9,355 bases of DNA from an uncultured Candidatus Udaeobacter sp. (GCA_955652715.1 CATPBS010000068.1:1-9355); one strand, 5' to 3'; positions 1 to 6,275 are shown, numbered from the stretch's first letter. Notes: a model not told the origin generated them from the letters alone. Translations and numbers: made by a program.

Positions 1-425
1 ATTATCAGACGATCGATTACGCCTACTGGAAGAGGCGAGGAAAAATCGCTGAGCGGACGCCGCTGACCGAAATGCTAGTCAAAGCGCAAATTGCGAAGCC
101 GGCTCAAGGCGGCGTTGTTCCGGCAAATTCCAGCGTGCGTGTTCACGGTGCCGCATGGACGAGCGATGGCGAAATCACCAAGGTGGAACTGAGCACGGAC
201 GGTGGCACGACATGGACGGAGGCGAAACTGCGCAGTGAATCGGAACCAAACGCATGGCGGCTTTGGGAATTCAATTGGCAAACGCCCGCCGCGCCAGGAA
301 AACAAACCCTAATCGCTCGCGCGACTGATTCACTAGGCCGAACCCAACCAACACAGCGCGACCGCGATCGCGGCACTTACATGATCAATCATTTATTGCC
401 GGTTGAGGTTGAAGTGAAACTGTAG
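1..425 (+). CDS. Sulfite oxidase family molybdoenzyme, C-terminal part (5' end outside window)
   Basis: The reading frame is already open at base 3 and runs to a TAG at 423-425, so this is the last ~140 residues of a longer protein. The visible part matches the C-terminal immunoglobulin-like dimerisation domain of sulfite-oxidase-type molybdenum enzymes. Supporting stretches are the sequence around 'KVELSTDGGTTWTEA', then 'WRLWEFNWQTP', 'LIARATDSLGRTQP' and the ending 'YMINHLLPVEVEV'. The Moco-binding domain, the cysteine ligand and any signal peptide lie upstream and cannot be seen. The ATG at 72 is internal, because residues before it (for example 'TIDYAYWKRRGK') read sensibly in the same frame. 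Family members oxidise sulfite to sulfate and pass electrons to a cytochrome c or another acceptor. The adjacent persulfide dioxygenase-type gene, whose family makes sulfite, fits this role. A different substrate within the family is possible. Confidence 0.8.
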   Translation, partial: YQTIDYAYWKRRGKIAERTPLTEMLVKAQIAKPAQGGVVPANSSVRVHGAAWTSDGEITKVELSTDGGTTWTEAKLRSESEPNAWRLWEFNWQTPAAPGKQTLIARATDSLGRTQPTQRDRDRGTYMINHLLPVEVEVKL

Positions 426-449
426 CGGCGGTCGGCGACCGCGGAGCTA
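421..449. repeat. Palindromic element overlapping the sulfite oxidase stop codon
   Basis: TAGC (423-426) pairs with GCTA (446-449), and GCGGTCG (428-434) pairs with CGACCGC (436-442), giving an interrupted GC-rich hairpin. The TAG stop codon of the preceding gene forms the outer arm. It could act as a terminator-like RNA hairpin (no T-run follows) or be a copy of a dispersed intergenic palindrome. A partial look-alike beginning TGTAGCCGC occurs at 6779-6787. Confidence 0.45.
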
Positions 450-456
450 AAGCGAC

Positions 457-477
457 ACGACGATCAGAGATCGCCGT
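457..477. repeat. Small hairpin in the gap before the MBL/rhodanese gene
   Basis: CGATC (461-465) and GATCG (469-473) flank an AGA loop. One mismatch further out, ACG (457-459) pairs with CGT (475-477). The rest of the 110-base gap shows no convincing promoter. The hairpin lies about 60 bases ahead of the next start codon and could be a 5' leader structure or chance. Confidence 0.25.
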
Positions 478-535
478 TAAAGTGAAGATGTCGATCTTGT
501 TGAAGTTCGCCGCTGCTTCGCGTTAAATCTCGGCG

Positions 536-1939
536 ATGTCGCTGGTGTTTAAGACGATCCAAACCGCGGGTATCGCTGAGCTTTCTTATCTGATCGGCGA
601 TGATGACGAAGGGGTGGGAGCAGTTTTTGACCCTCGCGCCGACTGCGATGTTTACATCGAGGCGGCGCGCGAAGCCGGCGTGGCGATCACGCACATTTTT
701 GAGACGCATATTCACGCCGATCTGGTGAGTGGTTCGCGCGAGCTTTGCGCGCGACTTGAATCGGCGAAGATTTATGCCAGCGGAGAAGGCGGGGCAGAAT
801 ACGGTTTTGACCCCGAGAAGATAAAGGATGGCGACCGTTTCACATTTGGCGAAGTGTTGGTGACGGCGCGGCATACTCCAGGCCATACGCCAGAGCACAT
901 GTCGTATCTTTTGGCTGAAGCAGATCATCCCGACGAACCGTGGGCGGTGCTCACGGGTGATTCGCTTTTTGTTTCTTCTGCCGGACGCCCAGATTTGTTA
1001 GGCGAGAAACACACGAAGCAACTCGCCGAACAACAATTCCATACGCTGCGTGATTTTTATCTCAACCTTCCTGACCACGTGATGATCTACCCCAATCACG
1101 GCGCCGGCTCGCCGTGCGGCGCGGACATTGGCGCACGGCTGAGCAGCACGATCGGTTACGAGCGGAAATTTAATAAGTTTTTGCAATTTACTGACGCGAA
1201 AAGCTTCAGCGACTATGCAATCAAAACCGCGCCGCCGGTCCCACATTACTATCCGGTCATGAAAAAAGTGAACGCGGAAGGCCCGAGAGTGCTCGGAAAT
1301 CTTCCACGCGTTCCCGCTCTTCCTCCCAAGGCATTCAAAGAAGCGGTCGAAAAAAAGACTGGCATCCTTGTTGATCTGCGCAACATGCTCGCATTCGGTG
1401 GCGGCCATATCGCTGGCGCGCTCAACATCGGCGGCACGCCGATTCTCTCGATTTGGGCAGGATGGATGCTCGATCCGCAAAAGCCGATTCTCCTGGTGCT
1501 CGAAGATGACGACGATCTTGAAAGAATCGTGCGTTTGTTTGTGCGAACCGGATACACGAAATTCGGCGGTTATTTGATTGGCGGAATGAAAGCTTGGGAT
1601 GCAGCGGGATTTCCGCTGGAAAGAATCGGTCAGATGAGCGTGCACGAGCTGAATGAGCGAAAGTCTTCGTTGCAGGTGGTCGATGTGCGGTCGCCCGGTG
1701 AATGGAAAAAGGGTCGCGTGGCTGGCGCGCGACACATTTTTGTACCGGAGCTTGGCAAACGAATGGGTGAACTTGATCGCAACAAACCGACGGCGGTTTA
1801 CTGTGGAAGCGGCTATCGCGCCAGCATCGCCACGAGCATTTTAAAGCGGCAAGGATTTAACGAGATTTGGAATGTTCCGGGCAGTTGGGAAGCGTGGAAA
1901 AAGGCGAAACTGCCGCTGGAAGGAGCCGACAGCGAATGA
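536..1939 (+). CDS. MBL-fold persulfide dioxygenase-like protein with two rhodanese domains
   Basis: This 467-residue protein has an N-terminal metallo-beta-lactamase domain (about 1-240) and two rhodanese domains (about 265-362 and 368-462). In the MBL domain the metal-site residues are H58-x-H60-x-D62, H113 and H117 in 'HTPGHTPEH', D142 in 'TGDSLF' and H188 in 'NHGAGS'. This is the layout of ETHE1/CstB-type glutathione or protein persulfide dioxygenases, which convert persulfide sulfur to sulfite using one Fe(II). Position 63, often His in MBL enzymes, is Leu; mono-iron dioxygenases do not need that ligand. Rhodanese 1 has an acidic 'LEDDDD' where the active-site cysteine loop should be, so it is probably non-catalytic. 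Rhodanese 2 keeps C423 in a 'CGSGYRAS' loop. The start at 536 gives the usual N-terminus of the family; no Shine-Dalgarno is evident. Its stop overlaps the next start (ATGA). Probably cytoplasmic. A broader MBL-rhodanese sulfurtransferase is the main alternative. Confidence 0.88.
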   Translation: MSLVFKTIQTAGIAELSYLIGDDDEGVGAVFDPRADCDVYIEAAREAGVAITHIFETHIHADLVSGSRELCARLESAKIYASGEGGAEYGFDPEKIKDGDRFTFGEVLVTARHTPGHTPEHMSYLLAEADHPDEPWAVLTGDSLFVSSAGRPDLLGEKHTKQLAEQQFHTLRDFYLNLPDHVMIYPNHGAGSPCGADIGARLSSTIGYERKFNKFLQFTDAKSFSDYAIKTAPPVPHYYPVMKKVNAEGPRVLGNLPRVPALPPKAFKEAVEKKTGILVDLRNMLAFGGGHIAGALNIGGTPILSIWAGWMLDPQKPILLVLEDDDDLERIVRLFVRTGYTKFGGYLIGGMKAWDAAGFPLERIGQMSVHELNERKSSLQVVDVRSPGEWKKGRVAGARHIFVPELGKRMGELDRNKPTAVYCGSGYRASIATSILKRQGFNEIWNVPGSWEAWKKAKLPLEGADSE

Positions 1940-2718
1940 TTGAAGCGCCAGGGCTAGAACGCCGATCATTTGGCCAAACGATGCGCGCCGACGTCTGGTG
2001 GACTCAGCCGCTCCTGGTCTTCTTCGGGTTGTCGGTTTTTATTATCTATTCAACTTGGGCGGCATTTCAGGGACAAAATTATTTCTTTGGCAATTACATC
2101 TCCCCGTTTTATTCGCCGGAAATTTTCGGTGAATCACCTCACAGCTGGTTTGGGCCGAAACCCAATTGGTGGCCAGCCTGGCTTATTTTCTCTCCCGCGC
2201 TGCTTGTCCTTTGGGCGCCAGCCGGATTTCGGGTTACCTGTTACTACTACCGCGGCGCATACTACAAAGCATTCTGGGCCGATCCCCTTGCGTGCACGGT
2301 GGGCGAGCCGCGGAACAGCTACTGGGGCGAGCGTTCCTTCCCGCTCATCATGCAGAATGTGCATCGATACTTTCTTTATCTCGCCCTCGTCTTTCTGGTC
2401 ATCCTTTCAATCGACGTTTGGAAGGCGCTCTGGTTTTCAGATGGATTTGGAATTGGCATTGGGACAATTGTGCTCACGATCAATGTGATTTTGCTTAGTG
2501 GTTACACGTTTGGTTGCCATTCACTGCGCCACTTGGCCGGTGGCTTTCTCGATCAATTCTCAAAATCGACAACGTGTTATCGCGCCTACTCTTGCGTAAC
2601 ATGCTTTAATCAACGCCACATGCTCTGGGCTTGGCTGAGCTTGTTCTGGGTCGGCTTTTCAGATTTATACGTACGATTATGCGCAACCGGCATCTGGCAC
2701 GATGTCCGCCTTCTCTGA
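1936..2718 (+). CDS. Sdh1-type succinate dehydrogenase membrane anchor (SdhC-like), possible Rieske-type cluster protein
   Basis: This is a 260-residue membrane protein with about five transmembrane helices near residues 22-45, 80-98, 143-163, 172-193 and 229-247. The segments 'FRVTCYYYRGAYYKAFWADP' (98-117), 'SFPLIMQNVHRYFLYLA' (134-150) and 'GCHSLRHLAGG' (193-203) resemble, from memory, the single-gene membrane anchor of actinobacterial Sdh1 (the Rv0249c family). That complex takes electrons from succinate through SdhA and SdhB to quinone and, in mycobacteria, holds a membrane-embedded Rieske-type 2Fe-2S cluster. Here C194-x3-R-H199 and C223-x3-R-H228 offer two Cys and two His; C220 and H195 are further candidates. 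The ATG at 1936 is chosen because it forms an ATGA overlap with the upstream stop; an in-frame extension to 1867 would overlap the neighbour by 73 bases. It is split from sdhAB by an opposing gene. Identification as SdhC is by resemblance and context. Confidence 0.72.
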   Translation: MIEAPGLERRSFGQTMRADVWWTQPLLVFFGLSVFIIYSTWAAFQGQNYFFGNYISPFYSPEIFGESPHSWFGPKPNWWPAWLIFSPALLVLWAPAGFRVTCYYYRGAYYKAFWADPLACTVGEPRNSYWGERSFPLIMQNVHRYFLYLALVFLVILSIDVWKALWFSDGFGIGIGTIVLTINVILLSGYTFGCHSLRHLAGGFLDQFSKSTTCYRAYSCVTCFNQRHMLWAWLSLFWVGFSDLYVRLCATGIWHDVRLL

Positions 2719-2736
2719 TTAGAGATTAGTTCGCGA

Positions 2737-2905
2737 TTAAGCGCGCGCCGCCGCCGGGGTAAGGATTTCTCTGCCCAAACGCCGGATGACCTCGCCGCCC
2801 ATGAAATCGCGAAGGACCCATGGTGTTAAAACACTGCTCCAGGTCCTGTAGATTCACCTCGATGGTGTTTTCCCGTCTTGCAGCGGTGGCGGACAAACCT
2901 GGGAC
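2737..2905 (-). pseudogene. Frameshifted gene remnant behind the thioredoxin gene
   Basis: On the minus strand an open frame after a TAA at 2906-2908 reads '...ENTIEVNLQDLEQCFNTM', then 'GPSRF'. Another frame continues 'LRDFMGGEVIRRLGREIL' and ends 'TPAAARA' at a TAA (2737-2739). Neither frame is long alone, but the two halves join into a plausible small protein if one frameshift occurred near 2800-2830. The first half resembles the N-terminus of a family of small proteins with an 'IEIRL-D--QLFN--DPSPF' opening, whose function I do not know. The only plausible start is a TTG at 2894-2896. It lies just downstream of the thioredoxin gene on the same strand. This covers most of the 205-base gap after the membrane protein. 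It could be chance coding-like sequence. Confidence 0.4.
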
Positions 2906-2923
2906 TTAGGAATGTTTATTTCT

Positions 2924-3394
2924 CTATTTTCGAGTGACCCGCGCTTGCTCGATAAATTTTCGGATCGCCGGCGCCGGCATCGCCCCTGCTTGACGCGCCA
3001 CTTCCAACCCGTTCTCAAACAACACCATCGTCGGAATCGCCGTGACACGAAAACGAGCAGCCAGGCTCGGAACCTCTTCGGTGTTTACCTTCGCCAGAAC
3101 GAATTGACCGGCTGTTTCTCGCGCCACTTTCCGGAACTCCGGCGCAACCATTTTGCACGGGCCGCACCATGGCGCCCAGAAATCGACCAGCACAGGCAAC
3201 TTTGAGCGACTTATTAGCGCGTCGAACACGAGATCGCTTCGCGCATCTACCGGCTCATTCAATGGCGGCAGCTCGTTCTTGCACTGGGCGCAATGAAAAG
3301 TTTGTCCAAGTCCCTCGTATCGCATCCGATTACGCCGCCCGCACCGTTCGCAGTTTCGTAAGGTTCCGCGGTCATCAAGTTCGGTTTCGTTCAT
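2924..3394 (-). CDS. trxC: Thioredoxin with N-terminal zinc ribbon (thioredoxin-2 type)
   Basis: The product is 156 residues long. An N-terminal zinc-binding ribbon has C15-x2-C18 and C35-x2-C38. A thioredoxin fold follows (about 50-150) with the active site W76-C77-G-P-C80 and the cis-proline loop 'AIPT' (P121). This matches TrxC-type thioredoxin 2, a cytoplasmic dithiol reductant often tied to oxidative stress, where the zinc ribbon tunes redox potential. The ATG at 3394 is supported because the zinc ribbon begins 15 residues later; no clear Shine-Dalgarno is seen. It is transcribed opposite to its neighbours: convergent with the membrane-anchor gene and divergent from sdhA. Thioredoxin can reduce protein persulfides, so a role beside the persulfide dioxygenase-like gene is conceivable. 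That link is inference from position only. Confidence 0.88.
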   Translation of the reverse strand: MNETELDDRGTLRNCERCGRRNRMRYEGLGQTFHCAQCKNELPPLNEPVDARSDLVFDALISRSKLPVLVDFWAPWCGPCKMVAPEFRKVARETAGQFVLAKVNTEEVPSLAARFRVTAIPTMVLFENGLEVARQAGAMPAPAIRKFIEQARVTRK

Positions 3395-3475
3395 CTGTTA
3401 AGATAACGCATCTCAGCACCGTTTGGGCTGCGCTTCGTCAATTTCTTAGAGGAGCTTCACTCGTCCAATAACGAA

Positions 3476-3498
3476 ATCGTCCTCGAATTGAGGATCAT
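3476..3498. repeat. Small inverted repeat in the thioredoxin/sdhA divergent gap
   Basis: TCCTC (3480-3484) and GAGGA (3490-3494) flank a GAATT loop, with weaker pairing outside. The divergent gap 3395-3615 otherwise holds only the nested repeat near sdhA. This could be an operator-like site or chance. Confidence 0.2.
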
Positions 3499-3558
3499 CC
3501 CTGCCTAAATGCTTTTGTGCACGATGGCCATGCTCGCACCTCTTTGTGCGTCATACAC

Positions 3559-3610
3559 GGTTGAGCGGATTTAAGATCGCATTTAGAAGTGCGATGTTTA
3601 ACGCTCAACC
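3559..3610. promoter_or_regulatory. Nested inverted repeat immediately upstream of sdhA
   Basis: The outer arms GGTTGAGCG (3559-3567) and CGCTCAACC (3602-3610) are perfect 9-base complements. Inside them ATCGCA (3576-3581) and TGCGAT (3590-3595) form a second perfect stem with an 8-base loop. The structure ends five bases before the sdhA ATG at 3616. It may be an operator for a dimeric regulator or a 5' leader hairpin that controls ribosome access. Its position argues against a GTG start at 3589, which would put it inside the gene. Confidence 0.45.
3561..3589 (+). promoter_or_regulatory. Candidate sigma-70-like promoter for sdhAB
   Basis: TTGAGC (3561-3566) and TAGAAG (3584-3589) each match four of six consensus bases and are 17 bases apart. 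The elements overlap the arms of the nested inverted repeat, as expected for an operator that blocks a promoter. Transcription would start near 3596. Such weak matches arise often by chance. Confidence 0.22.
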
Positions 3611-3615
3611 AACGC

Positions 3616-5427
3616 ATGGCTGATTACGAAACTTTCGAGCACGACGTGTTGGTCATTGGCGCAGGAGGAGCAGGCTTGCGTTCCGCGATTGAAGCTTCGG
3701 CTGCGGGCGTTCGCGTCGGACTCGTTTGCAAATCCTTGTTAGGCAAGGCGCACACTGTGATGGCCGAGGGCGGAATCGCGGCTGCTCTGGCGAATGTTGA
3801 TGAGCGCGACAATTGGAAAGTGCATTTCGCCGATACGATGCGCGGCGGCCAATATGTGAATCAATGGCGCATGGCCGAGTTGCACGCGAAGGAAGCGCCC
3901 GATCGGGTGCGCGAGCTCGAAGCATGGGGCGCCGTTTTCGATCGCACCAAAGACGGGCGGATTCTGCAAAGACATTTCGGCGGCCACAAATATCCGCGGC
4001 TCGCTCACGTAGGCGATCGCACCGGTTTAGAGATGATCCGCACGCTGCAAGACCACGGCATCCATCAAGGAATCGATGTGCACATGGAGCACACGATTCT
4101 TTCCCTGCTCAAAGATGGCGACCGCGTGGTTGGCGCTTTTGGGTACGAGCGCGAGAGGGGACGTTTCAAAATCTTCCGGGCTAAAGCAGTGGTGCTGGCC
4201 ACGGGCGGGATCGGTCGCGCATACAAAATCACCAGTAACAGCTGGGAATACACTGGAGATGGACATGCTCTTGCATACGAGGCCGGTGCTGAGCTCATCG
4301 ACATGGAGTTCATTCAGTTTCATCCCACCGGAATGGTTTGGCCCCCGAGTGTGATGGGAATCTTGGTGACCGAAGGCGTGCGCGGCGAAGGCGGAATCCT
4401 GGTCAACAAAGATGGCAAACGTTTTATGTTCGACGCGATTCCAGAAAATTATCGACCCCAGACTGCTGATAACGAAGAAGAAGGATGGCGCTATTGCCAG
4501 GGGCACAAAGACGCCCGCCGTCCACCCGAGTTGCTAACGCGTGATCACGTCTCTCGTTGCATTGTGCGCGAGATCAAAGAGGGCAGGGGAAGTCCGCACG
4601 GCGGCGTGTTTCTCGACATTTCGTGGATCAAGCAAAAAATGCCCAATGCCGCCGAACACATTAAGCGAAAACTCCCGAGTATGTATCATCAGTTTAAACA
4701 ATTGGCCGACATCGATATCACAGAGCAACCGATGGAGGTTGGACCAACCACCCACTACATCATGGGCGGCGCGCGCGTTGATCCCGACACGCAAATGTCG
4801 CGTCTGCCCGGGCTGTTTGCTGCGGGCGAGTGCGCAGCAGGGATCAATGGCGCGAATCGTCTCGGCGGCAATTCGCTATCCGATCTTTTGGTGTTTGGAA
4901 AACGCGCCGGCGAATTTGCGGCGAAATTCGCCGGAGAAAATCAGCACGGCAGGATCGACAGAGACGAACTCGACACTGTGGCGCGCGACGCGCTTGCTGT
5001 GTTCGACCGCAGCGATGGTGAAAACCCTTATACGATTCAGAAGGATTTGCAGGACACGATGCAGGATCTAGTTGGAATTGTGCGTGACGAAACCGAAATG
5101 TGCGAAGCCTTGGAAAAGATCAGCGATTTCAAAACACGCGCTGAACGAGCCGCAGTCACGGGCAATCGCGAGTACAATCCCGGTTGGCACACCGCGCTCG
5201 ATTTAGAAAATCTGCTGACAGTTTCGGAAGCTATCACGCGCGCCGCGCTGGAGAGAAAAGAAAGTCGCGGCGCGCAATTCCGCGAGGATTATCCTGACAA
5301 AGAGGAGCGCTTTTCGAAAGTGAACACGATCGTGTCAAAATCCGCGGACGGCTCGATGCGAGTGCGCCTGGAACCTTTGCCGGAAGTGCCGGATTATTTG
5401 AAGCGGGTTATTGAGGAGAATGGATGA
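3616..5427 (+). CDS. sdhA: Succinate dehydrogenase flavoprotein subunit
   Basis: This 603-residue flavoprotein oxidises succinate to fumarate and passes electrons via FAD to SdhB, on the cytoplasmic face of the membrane. Visible signatures are the dinucleotide fold G15-A-G-G-A-G20, the FAD-linking histidine H46 in 'KAHTVMAEGG', 'QFHPTG' with H236, 'TEGVRGEGG' (252-260), R309 in 'LTRDHVSR', H379 in 'PTTHYIMGG' and R415 in 'NGANRLGGNS'. Together these make up the usual substrate site. The long N-terminal half and 'RHFGGHKYPR' recall the Sdh1-type flavoproteins of actinobacteria. I chose the ATG at 3616 over an in-frame GTG at 3589 because it gives the family's usual start and leaves the upstream inverted repeat outside the gene. 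The stop overlaps the sdhB start (ATGA). Fumarate reduction is a possible reverse activity but cannot be judged here. Confidence 0.96.
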   Translation: MADYETFEHDVLVIGAGGAGLRSAIEASAAGVRVGLVCKSLLGKAHTVMAEGGIAAALANVDERDNWKVHFADTMRGGQYVNQWRMAELHAKEAPDRVRELEAWGAVFDRTKDGRILQRHFGGHKYPRLAHVGDRTGLEMIRTLQDHGIHQGIDVHMEHTILSLLKDGDRVVGAFGYERERGRFKIFRAKAVVLATGGIGRAYKITSNSWEYTGDGHALAYEAGAELIDMEFIQFHPTGMVWPPSVMGILVTEGVRGEGGILVNKDGKRFMFDAIPENYRPQTADNEEEGWRYCQGHKDARRPPELLTRDHVSRCIVREIKEGRGSPHGGVFLDISWIKQKMPNAAEHIKRKLPSMYHQFKQLADIDITEQPMEVGPTTHYIMGGARVDPDTQMSRLPGLFAAGECAAGINGANRLGGNSLSDLLVFGKRAGEFAAKFAGENQHGRIDRDELDTVARDALAVFDRSDGENPYTIQKDLQDTMQDLVGIVRDETEMCEALEKISDFKTRAERAAVTGNREYNPGWHTALDLENLLTVSEAITRAALERKESRGAQFREDYPDKEERFSKVNTIVSKSADGSMRVRLEPLPEVPDYLKRVIEENG

Positions 5428-6197
5428 AAACCGCCACGTTCAAAATCTGGCGCGGCGACGCGAAGGGCGGAGAGTTTCAGGATTATACGACTGAAATTGC
5501 CGAAGGCATGGTTGTGCTGGATGCGGTGATGCAGATTCAGGCCACGCAGGCGCGCGATCTCGCATGTCGATGGAATTGTAAAGCAGGAAAGTGCGGCTCT
5601 TGCTCGGCGGAAGTGAACGGTATGCCGAAGCTCATGTGCATGACGCGCCTGAGCGAGTTGCCATTGGAAAAACCGGTGACGGTCGAGCCAATGAAGGCCT
5701 TTCCGGTCACCAAGGATTTGGTCACAGATGTTTCGTGGAATTTTCGCGTGAAGAAAAAGATCAAGCCGTTCAAGCCGCGAACCCCCGACGCGCCAGATGG
5801 AACCTGGCGAATGCAGCAGGAGGATATTGATCGTGTGCAGGAATTCCGGAAATGCATCGAATGTTTTCTTTGTCAGGACGTTTGCCACGTGCTGCGCGAT
5901 CATCAAATGCACGAGAAGTTCATTGGGCCGCGCTTTCTAATTCACGTCGCTGCGCTGGAGATGCATCCGCTCGATACAGAAAATCGCATCGAAGAATTGC
6001 GAAACACGCAGGGGATCGGCTACTGCAACATCACAAAGTGCTGCACCAAGGTTTGCCCGGAGAACATTCAGATCACGGACAACGGCATAATTCCGTTGAA
6101 GGAACGCGTAGTGGATGAGTTTTACGATCCGTTCGGCTGGTTGTGGCGTTGGTTGAAGAGGAAGAGCGATTCGAGAATCGAGATTCGTGAATCGTAG
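5424..6197 (+). CDS. sdhB: Succinate dehydrogenase iron-sulfur subunit
   Basis: The product has 257 residues and carries three iron-sulfur sites between SdhA and the membrane anchor. The 2Fe-2S ligands are C52, C57, C60 and C72 in 'CKAGKCGSC...LMC'. The 4Fe-4S ligands are C144, C147 and C150 with C211. The 3Fe-4S ligands are C154, C201 and C207. The spacing equals that of E. coli SdhB. Extra cysteines occur at C48 and C206. The C-terminus 'YDPFGWLWRWLKRK' is aromatic and basic and probably touches the membrane. The last residues (about 249-257) are encoded by an intergenic-type heptamer repeat, so the native C-terminus has probably been replaced or extended by it. The gene is translationally coupled to sdhA through ATGA. 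The membrane anchor is not adjacent but lies upstream beyond the thioredoxin gene. Confidence 0.95.
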   Translation: MKTATFKIWRGDAKGGEFQDYTTEIAEGMVVLDAVMQIQATQARDLACRWNCKAGKCGSCSAEVNGMPKLMCMTRLSELPLEKPVTVEPMKAFPVTKDLVTDVSWNFRVKKKIKPFKPRTPDAPDGTWRMQQEDIDRVQEFRKCIECFLCQDVCHVLRDHQMHEKFIGPRFLIHVAALEMHPLDTENRIEELRNTQGIGYCNITKCCTKVCPENIQITDNGIIPLKERVVDEFYDPFGWLWRWLKRKSDSRIEIRES

Positions 6198-6224
6198 TTC
6201 GTAACTCGAGATTCGTAATTCGGT
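6169..6224 (+). repeat. Degenerate heptamer tandem array, eight units
   Basis: Eight consecutive seven-base units can be read without gaps: ATTCGAG, AATCGAG, ATTCGTG, AATCGTA, GTTCGTA, ACTCGAG, ATTCGTA, ATTCGGT. The consensus is about ATTCGWR. The first four units lie in the sdhB reading frame, whose stop is at 6195-6197, and the rest lie in the gap. Confidence 0.75.
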
Positions 6225-6237
6225 TTGCTTTCCTGTT

Positions 6238-6272
6238 GATTCACGATGTAACGATTTAACGAGTCACGATTC
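6238..6272 (-). repeat. Second heptamer/octamer block, inverted relative to the first
   Basis: Read on the minus strand, the units are GAATCGT, GACTCGT, TAAATCGT, TACATCGT and GAATC. They share the ATCGT core with the array at 6169-6224 but in opposite orientation. The two blocks, 13 bases apart, could fold into an imperfect hairpin behind sdhB and might act as a terminator. The second block ends a few bases before the next start codon. Confidence 0.55.
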
Positions 6273-6275
6273 TGC

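Noticed and set aside
488..526. Possible 12-codon leader ORF (ATG to TAA) before the MBL-rhodanese gene, preceded by a weak GTGAAG motif
   Set aside because: Such short frames are common by chance. There is no run of regulatory codons and no attenuator-like structure after it.
998..1735. Long minus-strand open frame (245 codons) antisense to the MBL-rhodanese gene
   Set aside because: The plus-strand frame has clear family motifs throughout. The antisense translation shows no recognisable domain and is a by-product of codon bias.
1867..1935. In-frame upstream extension of the membrane-anchor gene
   Set aside because: It would overlap the MBL-rhodanese coding sequence by 73 bases and adds residues unlike the family. 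The ATGA start at 1936 is far more natural.
3589..3615. GTG start for sdhA nine codons upstream
   Set aside because: It would place the nested inverted repeat and the possible promoter inside the gene, and the extra residues are not typical of SdhA.
6169..6272. Heptamer blocks as a CRISPR array or iteron origin
   Set aside because: The units are contiguous and degenerate with no unique spacers, and no cas or replication-initiator gene is nearby.
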